Under the pieces are notes generated by a model. That model was not told where the DNA came from and did not search any database. It saw only the letters and a program-made list of their open reading frames with translations. Below, in pieces: positions 1 to 9,987 of a DNA stretch of 64,000 nucleotides. Location of the stretch: NCBI GenBank assembly GCA_038501625.1, contig JAZAYU010000875.1, positions 62,001 through 126,000 of the forward strand, read 5' to 3'. A program made the position numbers and the translations under genes. Source of the DNA: Corbicula japonica (Eukaryota > Mollusca > Bivalvia > Venerida > Cyrenidae). The first letter of the stretch is position 1. Each line of letters opens with the position of its first letter.

Positions 1-309
1 CTTCCAAAACCACTGTATGACTGCGAGTGGGAATTGGAGTCAGCTGAGTTATTTCCTCTATTCCAATTTCCATTTAAATTGTCAGATCTTTCTGTTCCAT
101 AGTTACTACTCCTTCCCCTGCTGAAAGCATTCTGTCTTCTCTCAGTTCCCGAGTTTCTCCAGTTATCGACGCTGTCCGACTCCGAATTTTTTTCCAAAAT
201 TCTCGTCTTTTTGATCGTGCAAAATCTTCTGCAGGGGCTGATTTTTGACATCCACTTGGTACCCAGACCTGAGTCTCAATTTTTCACTACAGCCATTGGC
301 TAACTCAGT
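1..309 (-). pseudogene. Second part of a host start exon, Ser/Asn/Gly/Arg-rich, cut by hAT
   Basis: Read on the minus strand this segment continues the frame that opens at the ATG at 3306, once the hAT element (310-3277) and one copy of its target duplication are removed. The first part reads ELANGCSEKLRLRSGYQ and on to ENFGKK. At a run of seven A (minus) at 185-191 the frame must slip by one base to continue as a low-complexity stretch (NSESDSVDNW, then repeated Arg/Gly/Ser/Asn and a final SYSGFG) that runs off the window edge. Without the slip the frame ends shortly after at TAA. An acidic MDDEDWD start followed by an RG/SN-rich stretch resembles N termini of Vasa/DDX4-type germline helicases, but no helicase motif is in view, so that is only a guess. 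It could be a broken gene, a retrocopy, or a gene with a polymorphic insertion and a homopolymer error. Confidence 0.45.
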
Positions 310-1394
310 CAGACCTGAGGCGATTACTTGGGAAAATGTAATGATAAAATTACAGTTACTTTGCTAATTTAAAGTAATGATTCAATTACAATTACTTTAT
401 TTTTCAAATGTAATGATTAAATTACAATTCTTTTGGTAAAGTAATCAGATTACATTTTGATTACATTTTGATTACATGTGCACACCAATTCATATTGAAG
501 ATTTAGAAACATATCTCTCATTAATTTTTCAAAGAACATAGTTGTCAAAGAACATAAAGAACATTCTAAAGAACTTCAATGGACACATTTAAATATGCAC
601 ACTATTGAATAAATGAACTTCATAAAATATTTTCAAGGCTTTTGAATAGCAATAAATATGTAAAGCTACATATACAAGCTTACATTTTGCTTTTTTTCAT
701 GATATTACATGTTGAGGCCAACACTTGAGTTGCATTTAATAAGCATCAACTGCTCAAATGTTTCAGACTTTAAAGAACATCTGTCTGGTCTAATAATTCT
801 GCCTGCAATGCTAAAGAGTCTTTCTACAGGTGCTGAAGAGGCAGGAATGGCCAGATATTTATTTGCCAGTGGTGCCAGAGATTGATACTCGGCTGTTTTT
901 CCAGAAATTTAATGGATCAGCTTTCATGTCAATACATGGTGAAGAGAGATAATCTTCCAAATCATTTTTCACACCAGAGCAGTTCCTTTTTTGTTTCTCA
1001 GGTGCCATAAAGTAAAAAAAAAACAAATCTATTTCTTTTTTTAGAGGTGAAGAAGTATCATCAGAGGGATTTTTAGATGCTGAATCACATCACTGACATC
1101 CATAGGTGTGTAAGAGTTGAGGATAGATTCCACAGTTCTCTCTGTTCTTGACAGTTTTTCCGGACTACACCAGCGTAATTTAAACCTTGGATCCAATGCT
1201 GCTGCCATCACAAGTGTATCATCATTTTCATATGTGCAGCCAATCTCTTCTCTACAGTCTTTTCAAGCTATTACCATCCTGTTGTTAAAAGTTTTATATA
1301 CATGCAGTTCCTGTAATTTAACTCTAATTCCAATAGTAACAGGGATTGACAAACTACCAGTTACATTGTTTTGAACCTGGATAAGATTTGTTGC

Positions 1395-1933
1395 GTTTCG
1401 ATGGTCGTTGAGCACGATACTTATGTACTATGTTAATATTACTTCTAAAATTACCTTTGTTTTAATATTTCGGCCAGTTTTAAGATGGGTGGTTTCACTT
1501 TGCCAGCCAATATAGATTTGGATATTGTTCAATCACCCCAAAGGATATACTTCCTGCTTTATTAAATTTTGCCTCTGGCGTCGTCTGTGATATGCAAGAT
1601 TTATATTCTTAGATCCCCTGTCAAAATTCTATTTTGTTTAGTTCCGCCCATTGTTTTCTGGTTTAGGGCAAACCCATTCTTTCATCTGGGGACCATACGC
1701 CGCTGAACATGGAATGGTATTAATCTGAAAATACCGCATTGAAGGTTCCATGTCCACCGCCATATGCACACCATTGTTTGGGATGGTCTAAATTGTACTG
1801 TTTATTGGTGTAAATATTGAATTGCGCTCAACCCGGGGCTAGGCGCGTGGGCAGTAATATGCATATCCATTACTGTCCATGAACAGGCTCAATCAAACCG
1901 AGCCTGCAATATTTTCATATTTGTCGTGTTCGA
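1395..1933 (-). mobile_element. Insertion R1 (repeat family R) inside the hAT transposase
   Basis: A 539 bp segment flanked by TTGC on both sides (1391-1394 and 1934-1937). Removing it with one TTGC copy restores the transposase frame as TLKATNLIQVQNN, which fits hAT proteins well. Its minus-strand head starts CGAACACGACAAATATGA and includes the short hairpin CAGGCTCGGTTTGATTGAGC. The same head is seen at 5037 and 5684, and downstream parts of the family at 24245 and 31534. No coding potential; class unknown. Confidence 0.7.
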
Positions 1934-2320
1934 TTGCTTTCAAAGTTCCCTTTTCATCTATTTCAAAGGGGTCCAAAATTTCACATAATTCCTGTAGAAT
2001 TGTTCTTTCATATGTTGATAGCCTTATGTGAAAATCTGTGGAGTTTAATTTTATCATGTAAAGCTGGGAATTCCATCTTGTTGCATTTTGTGCTTGAGGC
2101 CATTTTTCATCCTTCAGAATTTCACTGACATGAATTGATTTTCGTACATATGGTACTATTGTAGAGGCCTTTGAAATGACATTTTGCAAGTGCTGACAGG
2201 CCTCTTTAAGACCATCTCTAACCAAAACTGCAAGGTATGTGCGTAACAGCCAATATGTCTTGGCAAATGGTCGAAATAGCCGTCACTGTCACTGTTAATA
2301 TTCTCACTGGTAATATTTTC

Positions 2321-2346
2321 ATTATCATCATCACCATCATCATCAC

Positions 2347-2390
<44 letters not shown>

Positions 2391-2391
2391 A
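2321..2391. repeat. (ATC)n trinucleotide repeat
   Basis: A nearly pure ATC array, interrupted by a few ACC units. In the minus-strand transposase frame it encodes a run of Asp, so it appears to have grown inside the coding region of the hAT element. Confidence 0.9.
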
Positions 2392-3277
2392 CAACAACAT
2401 TATCAACATCATCAACACTAGCTGACTGGTTATGAGCATCAAACCCAGGCAATTCAATTTAAAAGCCTTCTTCATATTTGACGCATTGTCTGTGATAATC
2501 AAACAGATTTTATTTGATATGTTCAGGCACTCAACAGTTTCTTCATAACATTCCCGTATTTTCTCTGCTGTATGGCGACCATTGAATTTTTTGCAAGTTA
2601 ACATTACAGACTTTAATGTCCATTCCAGTATGAAATGTCCAGTAATTCCATTGTAAGCAGACATCTGGCGGTTGGACAAAGATCAAAAGTGAGGCACACA
2701 CTTTGTGCCAGTGACAGTTGATGCTTCATGTCATTCAGCATTTTGGTGAATTTTTCTGTTAGGAGTTTTGTAGAAAGGTGTTTGCTGCATTGATCTCACT
2801 GTTACCTAAATTGGAAAATATGTTTAGTCACCTTTAAGGTGAGAACATATTGATCACTCAAATTAATGGGTTCAATACATTTTGCCATAATGCAATTCCG
2901 ATCCTTGACATAATATTGCCTGATGATTGATATGGCCCTCTAAATAATAATTTAAACTATTGGTGGATAGATTGTTGGTTTGCTCAATTTTGATGTAGGT
3001 TAAAATTAAAAACAACTTATTCAGAAATGCATGTTGTTTTTTTCATTACTATCTGTTTAATTTTATACTTGTTAATTGTTAAGATAAACCTAAATATATG
3101 TAGATTTAATCCGAATGTAATCAGAAATCAATCATAATTACAGGCAAGTTTTCTTGAGTAATTGATTAAATTAATTTATATCAGATTTAGCCAATGTAAT
3201 CATTACATCTGATTACTTGGAAGCAATGTAATCATTACAGCTGATTACAATTACTGATTACGATTACCCCAGGTCTG

Positions 3278-3306
3278 ATCTCAGTATCCCAATCCTCATC
3301 GTCCAT
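3278..3306 (-). pseudogene. First codons of the hAT-interrupted host exon
   Basis: Minus-strand ATG at 3306 opens MDDEDWDTE and then hits the hAT right end at 3277. Joining across the element restores an open frame with the segment at 309-1. The base context before the ATG (CAAAT ATGG) is a reasonable eukaryotic start. The protein is not identified. Confidence 0.45.
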
Positions 3307-4098
3307 ATTTGATTGAAATAACGAAGTAAAATAGGAAAATCCGAAATTCCCTCACATGCAGACGTTCAGAGCTGTGTATACCACACTGTCGAATTCTTTA
3401 AAAAGGCTGCAACTTCTTGATTTTAATACAAAAGAAAATATTTTCATATTTTTGAAAATATTTAAACCCTTCATTTTCTGTATCTCCCACCAGTATTGTA
3501 TAAAAAAATTAATTCGAAATCAACACAGAGCAAATTATTTGTTGTGAGATTAAACATACGACACCACTGAAGCCATTAAGGTCGGTTTGTGCGCTTTTTT
3601 GTACGTTCTGTTCTCTTACCGTGTAAATAAGTTTTCAATTAAGTTTTAACAAGACTAACATTTTTCTTTTTGCTTCAATATCAATTTAATGATAGTCATA
3701 TATTTTTGTATGTGTTTGAAGCAAAGACCTATATATAACATATAGGTACATTATATTTATATATATAGGTCTTTGTTTGAAGTTAACGTTTTCAATAGCT
3801 CAAATTATCAAAATGACAAGAAGTGAAGACTGTACATGCTATTCGTTTTACATAAGAGTCTGAAAGATTACACTAAGTATCCGGATTGCCGATGAATTGA
3901 AAGGCTTTCGATGTAGGAAATTTGCTGCCTTCGAGACGCCATCTTCCTTCTTCTTCCTTATACAGGAAAGGAATCTAAAGCTGGATTGTATTTTGTCCAC
4001 GGAACTTGGTTGGGGCAAGACATTCACGTTTCCAGGTAGCTGTACAATTAAAATGTTTGGCACTGTACAATTAAAACTATAGTACACACCTGAGATTT
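3307..4098. other. Noncoding; possible 5' flank of the split exon
   Basis: AT-rich, with no supported gene. A small inverted repeat, CAAAGACCTATATAT at 3722-3736 with its complement at 3761-3775, could form a hairpin. No other structure was seen. Confidence 0.4.
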
Positions 4099-4785
4099 CT
4101 ATGCTGAGGACAGGGGCGTGGCTGCTACTGAGGCGTGAAGAGCAGCCTTAAAGTCCTCGATGTCCGTGGTCTTTGTTGGCAGTCGATTCCAGTCTTGTGT
4201 TGTTCTAGGGAAGAAGGACTGCTTGTACACAGTGACGTTCGTGTAGGGGAGGAATATTCTGTTGGCACCTTTAGTCCTTCTGTCGCTGGCTTTGACAATC
4301 TGTGTTGCCTCTGGGATGTCCACTAGGTTGTGGGTAATCTTAAACCGCATAGTCAGTCTCAATATTCTGCGACGTTCATGGAGTGGTTGCCTGACCATTG
4401 CAGTGACACATCCTGGGGTCCTGTCTGTATAATTGTTGACAACATATCTGGCTGCGCGGCGCTGGACTTTGTCAAGGCAGTTGACATCTTTTGCTTTGTA
4501 TGGGTCCCAGGACGCTGCGGCATATTCCATGGTAGGTCGGACCATTGATGTACAAGTCGTCTCACGGACAGCTTTGCTGCAACCTCTCAGGTTACGACGG
4601 AGAAATCCAAGGGCGCGGGAGGCCTTGGCTGCTGTGGCCTGTGTGTGCTTTTCCCATTGAAGGTCGTCGCTGAGGGTGACACCACGGTATTTTGCCCCAT
4701 TGGCAAATTGGAGGAGCTGACCATGGAGAAAGTTGACGACCTCCACATCGAAGGCAGTTGTATGATGAGATTTCTGGTAAGTCAC
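4099..4785 (-). pseudogene. LINE reverse transcriptase C-terminal fragment (CR1/Jockey-like)
   Basis: A 228-residue frame with the region after the RT catalytic centre of a non-LTR retrotransposon: KYRGVTLSDDLQWEKH (the thumb-side YLGV..D..L.W..H block), LGFLRRNLRGC, LVRPTMEYAAASWDPY-like spacing (here SMVRPTMEYAAASWDPY), LDKVQRRAARYV, and the end block FFPRTTQDWNRLP. These are standard in CR1/L2/Rex-type and Jockey-type LINEs. There is no endonuclease and no YADD box, so the copy is strongly 5'-truncated. GC is higher than in the flanks, as expected for a recent insertion from a different base-composition source. Confidence 0.85.
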
Positions 4786-5036
4786 TGATGAATACGAAGC
4801 TATGTGATAATGTCTCTAGGAAAACATCAATACTGTCCATACTTTGAATAATCGAGTCTCATTCATATCAATCAGTTTAAATTATCGTAAATTCTTTAAA
4901 AGTTCATCTATGATCAGAATGGAAAAAAAATAGAAAAGGCCTCATATTCTAAAGCATTTCACCCAATTTCAGTTAATTGAAAAGCTGAATAAAATTTACG
5001 TAAGCCTGCAAATCTTTTTAAAATTTGTAATCCACC

Positions 5037-5312
5037 GAACACGACAAATATGAAAATATAGCAGGCTCGGTTTGATTGAGCCTGTTCATGGGCAGTAATA
5101 AAAATGCATATGACCGCCCACACCGCCTAGCCCCGCATTGGACGCAATTCAATATATACACCACTGAATAGTACAATTTTGATTCATCTTACACTAAATA
5201 CAAAAATTATGTTACGATGATCAATATACCGTCACAGCTTTAGCCTGCAGCCTCATTTATCTGAGCGAAAGAGTGAACTAGAAATGCGGCAGGCTAGGTT
5301 TCGCTGGTCAAA
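5037..5312 (+). repeat. Repeat family R, copy R2
   Basis: Starts with CGAACACGACAAATATGA, the head shared with R1 (minus, 1933 downward) and R3 (5684). It runs through ATGCATATGACCGCCCACAC and the tail block TTTAGCCTGCAGCCTCATTT to GCTGGTC. The second half is matched by 24245-24368 joined to 31534-31632, where a CACTA-like transposon splits the copy. No coding potential. Confidence 0.75.
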
Positions 5313-5384
5313 AAGTTAAACCGTGTAACCAGGTCTTAAAAATATAACTCTGTTTTTTCGATGTGATTAACATCTTTTAAATGA

Positions 5385-5535
5385 GTGCCTCTAGCTGGGA
5401 GCGAACCCGCACCGTCACGGCGACAGCGCCTAGCCCTGCAATTCCCGCGACGCAACCAACTGAGCTAACCGGGGCAACCCCCCAAAAAGGTTGATCGGAT
5501 AGCCCTGATATACGTAATGATCATTGCATGACATC
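5385..5535 (-). repeat. tRNA-derived SINE, copy A1
   Basis: On the minus strand a tRNA-like head shows an A box (TTAGCTCAGTTGG, 5456-5468) and a B box (GGTTCGCTCCC, 5397-5407) in correct order and spacing. A second copy at 36228-36365 shares this head and also the block before it (GATATCAGGGCTATCC-like). The shared block upstream of the tRNA part means the tRNA-like module is not at the extreme 5' end of the unit. It does not fold as an intact tRNA gene. Confidence 0.65.
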
Positions 5536-5675
5536 GGTAACGGGTTATTTTACTGATAACAGTACTGACTATATGTACGGGGAGACTTTTTGCTTTTTTT
5601 TAAGTTCGAAACAAAACCATATTTCAGTTATATTTTGTAAACGATATATTACACAAATATGTTTAAATGGAAATT

Positions 5676-5755
5676 TGGAATCCACCGAACACGACAAAAA
5701 TGAAAATATAGCAGTCTCGGTTTGATTAAGCCTGTTCATGGGCAGTAATAATCAA
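5676..5755 (+). repeat. Repeat family R, partial copy R3
   Basis: About 80 bp matching the R head (CCACCGAACACGACAAAAAT through GCCTGTTCATGGGCAGTAAT), then diverging. Confidence 0.7.
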
Positions 5756-6910
5756 AGCGCTGCAGGCGCTGGAGTAACCACTGCCTGTACCAGAAGGGAA
5801 CTGGGGAAAGCTAATTTTTTCATCAGCGTTTACAAAAGAAATGGGTGGTGAATGTAGAATGTTGGCAATTTGAATTGGAATGGAATAACTTGAAATAATA
5901 AGACATTTGTAGACTTATTTCTGTTTGTTAAATGAAATTGGATTTCTAATTTAACAGAGCAGCTATATGTCAAAGTGAAGGAAACCATTCTTTAACATAT
6001 TTTAGGTTTTTTTATATATACATTTATATTGTATAATGCAATTTATTTTTTATTAAGAATAGCAAGGGGCATTAAGGGTTGAACATTCATTTTAAATGCT
6101 CAGAGAACATTCAGAAATGGATTGAATGTATTTCAAGAAAGTGATGTCACTTCCACATAATAAAGGTTACTTTGATCCTTACAGTATGTGCAGCCTGCAA
6201 TCCCAGATTAGGGACAGCCAATCGGTTACAAAAACTTAATCATTCTTTCAGCATTGCTGAGATAGTTGTGACAGAAGGAGTGCAGAGCTTTTATTTCACT
6301 TTCTGTAGCAATTCATGGTTGTGTAGGTTTGAAACCCAGTTTGAGATTTTACTAAACTTTTTTGGTAACTTTAAGAACGCGGTTGTTTTTGCATGTTTGT
6401 AACTTGGTTGAATATGAAACCAGTCGAACTGCATCACAAAGGCGTCTTCTGTCATAGGAATATAATATTGTAATCAGAACCGAACAGAAGCCAGGAAAAT
6501 TTTACTGCATATTTAGTTTCATGCTGACAAATATTTTTCTCTGAACAAAAAGTATGAAATTCAGGTTATGAGCAACAAGATTAAAATGAGTAATGCAGTT
6601 ATGGTACCTATGCAATGAAGCAGCAGCTCTACTAGTCAAGTTTATAAAGTCAGTTGCACTAGTAGTATTTTAGTTATGCTCTGAACGAAACCGTGATTGT
6701 CACAAGAATTACCTTCATGCAAAAGGAATGTGTTAAGAATGAGAGTAATAATATTCAACAACACATACTCGGCTAAAAGTTAGAAAAGATTTATTTAAAA
6801 AACAAGAACAAGTCCTCGTGCAAAACATGTTACAAATCGTACATGTATATAAAACTTTTTTACATAAACTATATGTAATGACAAACAATGTTTCATAGAT
6901 TTTGAACTAG
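5756..6910. other. No gene seen
   Basis: AT-rich sequence without supported coding exons or clear repeats. Short open frames here have no recognisable domain. Confidence 0.4.
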
Positions 6911-7491
6911 ACTTAACCAATGTTGTAACTACACCGCTCAGAAAGTTTAATTTCTCCGCATAGAGTTGGAGTACAGTCTTCAAATTTGAAACACAATAAG
7001 ATGCACCATTTACACTTCTTTTCTGAAATTTCCATTGAAATTCCTCTCTGCGTTCTTAAACCAAGGACATTTAATGGAGGTGAGGGCAAAACCAAAAGTC
7101 ACAAAATTTACCGTAGCTTTTGTATGGAGGATATAATGAAACCGGCAATAACTGTTGAAAAATAATCAGTATAACAGCTTAACAATCGCATTTTTGCAGA
7201 ATTGCATAGAATTGTTCAAAATTACTTAAAAACCCATGTTCAAACACAGAGGCATGAATTTTCGTTTACGGAGAATATACCCACTACCGACAATTTTGTG
7301 ACTTTCGGTTTTACCCCTCCCTTGATTAAATGTCAGTGGTTTTCAAACGCGTGAAGAGAATTTAATAATTTTTTCAAACAAGGAAGTAAAAATGATGTAT
7401 CTTACTACATTTCAAGTTTGAAGTGTATATCCCAAATTATTGTTGAGAAATTAAACAAATATGATCGGTGTAGTTAGAACATTGGTTAAGT
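6911..7491. mobile_element. MITE with about 200 bp imperfect inverted arms
   Basis: Left end ACTTAACCAATGTT (6911-6924) and right end AACATTGGTTAAGT (7478-7491) are exact inverted copies, and similarity continues inward to the blocks AAAGTCACAAAATTT near 7100 and TTTTGTGACTTTCGG near 7290. The interior is short and noncoding. No clear target duplication was seen, so the superfamily is open. Confidence 0.7.
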
Positions 7492-9987
7492 GTATATGTA
7501 ATGGCCAGAGGTGTGGAAAGCCCGATGAGAAAGTAAAGGTTGAAAACCTAGTTGCCCACACTAGATTTTACTTGTGCGAACATGTTACCAAATAACATTT
7601 ACAATGCATTTTTCATTTAAAAAGGAAATTTCTACTCCTGATTACAAGCAAGTATGGGATTTCCACACCTCTGATTACAAACAATTTTGCATACATGAAA
7701 ATGAATAAAACTGAAATGTACATATTTACAAAACTTAACAAAAAGATTCTACTTTTTTTTTAAATTGTTGCTGAAATGTAATTTTATGAGGAATCTGAAT
7801 CAACTGCAAACCAACAATCATATATTCTACATGACACTGAATATTGGACAACAATGCAATATTTGTTTCTGTGATGTGTTAATAAAAAGTCGTATTTAAA
7901 TATGAGTTAAAGGCGTTTTCAACATGCATGCACCAAATTCAGTAAACAAGTTTTTGTTTATTAATGTTGAAAGTAATAGTACTTAATACAACAACACACC
8001 AACAGAAGACAAAAGTAGTTTAAAATAGCAACATAGCTATAACGCAAGGCTGGAAAAATATGGAAGCCCGACATCCGGGACAAGCCAAAATGTTGACTTG
8101 GGCTACTGGCCATTAATCAAAACATTAAGTCCCAGACAAGTCATAAATTGGCAGTCGGAAATTTGACAAGTAGGAACTGACTAAAAGCAAATTTTGGGAC
8201 ATTGCACAAGATCTATTCAATATTACAGTTATCTCTTATTAATTAATTATTTTCTGTTGTGTTTGATCAAATTTGCTTCCAGACAAGAATAGAAGAAATA
8301 ACTTGTTAATATACCTTGTTTGTTAGTGGTGAGTATGAAAATCATGTTTTGTTAGTAGTTTATTGAAAACAATGCGATATCTTCGGACAAGTTGTTATTG
8401 ATCTAGTTACTAGGCCGGGACTACTCATTGTGAGTAAGAAATTTCCAGTCCTGCAATGGTTACATCAAGGAAGATAAAAACACAGCAGTATACATCAAGC
8501 AAGATAAAAACACAGCAGTATAATCAAAGGACAATGACAAAAACTATACATTCCCATATTCACAACAAGCTGCAAATATTGTTGAGCTAACACCACAATT
8601 TTGTTGAGCTAGTGTCAACTTTTACTGTCAGAACATTTTAGTCATATAACCTCCAAAATTCAACATAACAAAACTTAAGAAAAACAATGGACAATGCATT
8701 TACCATTGTAAACCACTCTAGGATGTGAATGTTTTAAAGGCAATATTGTCAGCAGAATAAATCTAGTATTTTTTACAGAACAAGGCTTTGGCAATATTTT
8801 GTTATCAACATTAAAATTTACCTTTTTCTCAATAATTTTCAAAAAGTCCTTTATTACGTATACTCACTGCAAACCTAGTTAGTCAGAGAAACTGTTTTCA
8901 AATATAAAAACTATATGGTAAATTAATTACATTATAGGATTTTGCAATACAGACATGATAAAAACATATGGAAAAGAATTTGAAGTGTCAGACTAACATA
9001 ATAAAACAATCACAAAACACAATCAACTATGTGATGGAGTACTAGCCTTGGACACTGGGAGGCATATTCAACAGAATATGCAGCATCGCACCAACATAAT
9101 TATGCAGCATGGCACAAACATTTATCAGTTAATATAAAAGTCATCGTACAGTCAAACATGTTAGACAGAAAATGCTTTCTAGTTACTCAAAATGTCCAAG
9201 TTTCTTTTTGTCTGACTGACCAGTAGAAGTTGTCATATAGACTGCAAGACATGGGCCCAAGGCATTGTGTTTACAAGGGCTTGATAACAGAGCAGCAATA
9301 CATTTCAACAGTTATTATGCACAATTTAAAGTACCAAAAAACTAGGTACAAAAAAGTGCAATGCAGAGGTATGGTTCCTTCATTAGATATATTGGCTTGT
9401 GAAATTGTCGAAACCTCTATAAGCATTTATTTTTATGGAGGTTTTACATCACTTACAGCTACCTATATGATTCAACAGTGATCACCTTGAATTTTTTGCA
9501 AACAGAATAAAAACATACATATAATTCAGCCATATACGCATTTAGGTCAATAAAAATGTAAACATGTATGAAATAGGTACTCAGTGGAGATCAAGTATTT
9601 GGGTTTTAATTGCACTCAAAAAGTAAATCTTACTCAAACCTTCACTTCATGCTCAGGTAAGCTTAAAAGAAAACATTTACAAAAACAATAAATTGTTAAA
9701 CAAGATCGACCGGCAAGATCAAAAGGACACAAATACCTCAGGTATAGGTTATTGACATTAGAGTAATTTAATTTTATTAATTCACAAGTAATGATAATTT
9801 CCACCAATCCGAAGGTTTAAAAAAAATGACAATAACGAAACTAATGAGTGGATTTGTGAGTGTCGAATTAAAAGTCAAGGCAGACAGACATTTTTATGGA
9901 ACAGTTTCAATGCAAAATAATAACCTTAATGACTACAACAACATACCATATTGAGCGCCAGACTGGAATGTTTGAAATATGCTGTAT
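7492..9987. other. Noncoding region downstream of the 188-residue gene
   Basis: No supported genes. A 30 bp direct duplication (ACATCAAGGAAGATAAAAAC...) lies at 8462-8521. A segment at about 8045-8455 has weak hAT-like ends (CAAGGCTGGAAA / TTTCCAGTCCTG) but no target duplication. A minus-strand AATAAA near 9773 (TTTATT on plus) could serve as poly(A) signal for the gene ending at 9988. Confidence 0.4.

Larger units (their letters stand above)
705..2679 (-). pseudogene. hAT (ZBED-like) transposase, frameshifted and interrupted
   Basis: Minus-strand pieces in order: 2679 to about 2455 (HFILEWTLKSVMLTCKKF ... IITDNASNMKKAF), a poly-Asp stretch encoded by an ATC/GAT microsatellite, then GCYAHTLQ, LVRDGLKEACQHLQNVISK, and NATRWNSQLYMIKL to about 1938. 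After the insertion at 1395-1933 the frame resumes as ATNLIQVQNNVTGSL, then MAAALDPRFKLRW near 1180-1220, and ends with PLANKYLAIPASSAPVERLF and a TAA at 705-707. The catalytic-core pattern and the final dimerisation domain (Dimer_Tnp_hAT type) identify the family. Several frameshifts (near 2450, 2220 and 890) show that it is dead. Confidence 0.85.
310..3277 (-). mobile_element. hAT-superfamily DNA transposon with 8 bp target duplication
   Basis: Both ends carry the inverted terminal sequence CAGACCTG (310-317) / CAGGTCTG (3270-3277), followed inward by many imperfect copies of a TAATCATTACA-type motif typical of subterminal repeats. The flanks are AACTCAGT (302-309) and ATCTCAGT (3278-3285), seven of eight bases identical, as expected for the 8 bp duplication of hAT. 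Inside, on the minus strand, are transposase remnants: a DDE-region stretch (TDNASNM), the ATRWNSQL motif, and the C-terminal dimerisation block (SSAPVERLFSIAGRIIRPDR). The reading frame is broken by frameshifts and by a 539 bp insertion at 1395-1933, so this copy cannot make its own transposase. Confidence 0.88.

Noticed and set aside
2237..2425. Plus-strand frame with a long poly-Ile run
   Set aside because: It is the antisense reading of the ATC microsatellite inside the hAT transposase.
5385..5480. A tRNA gene
   Set aside because: A and B boxes are present, but the acceptor stem does not pair and a second diverged copy shares flanking sequence, so it is a SINE.
8045..8455. hAT-type nonautonomous element with CAAGGCTGGAAA ends
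   Set aside because: The tips fit loosely, but the 8 bp flanks do not match, so it is not claimed.
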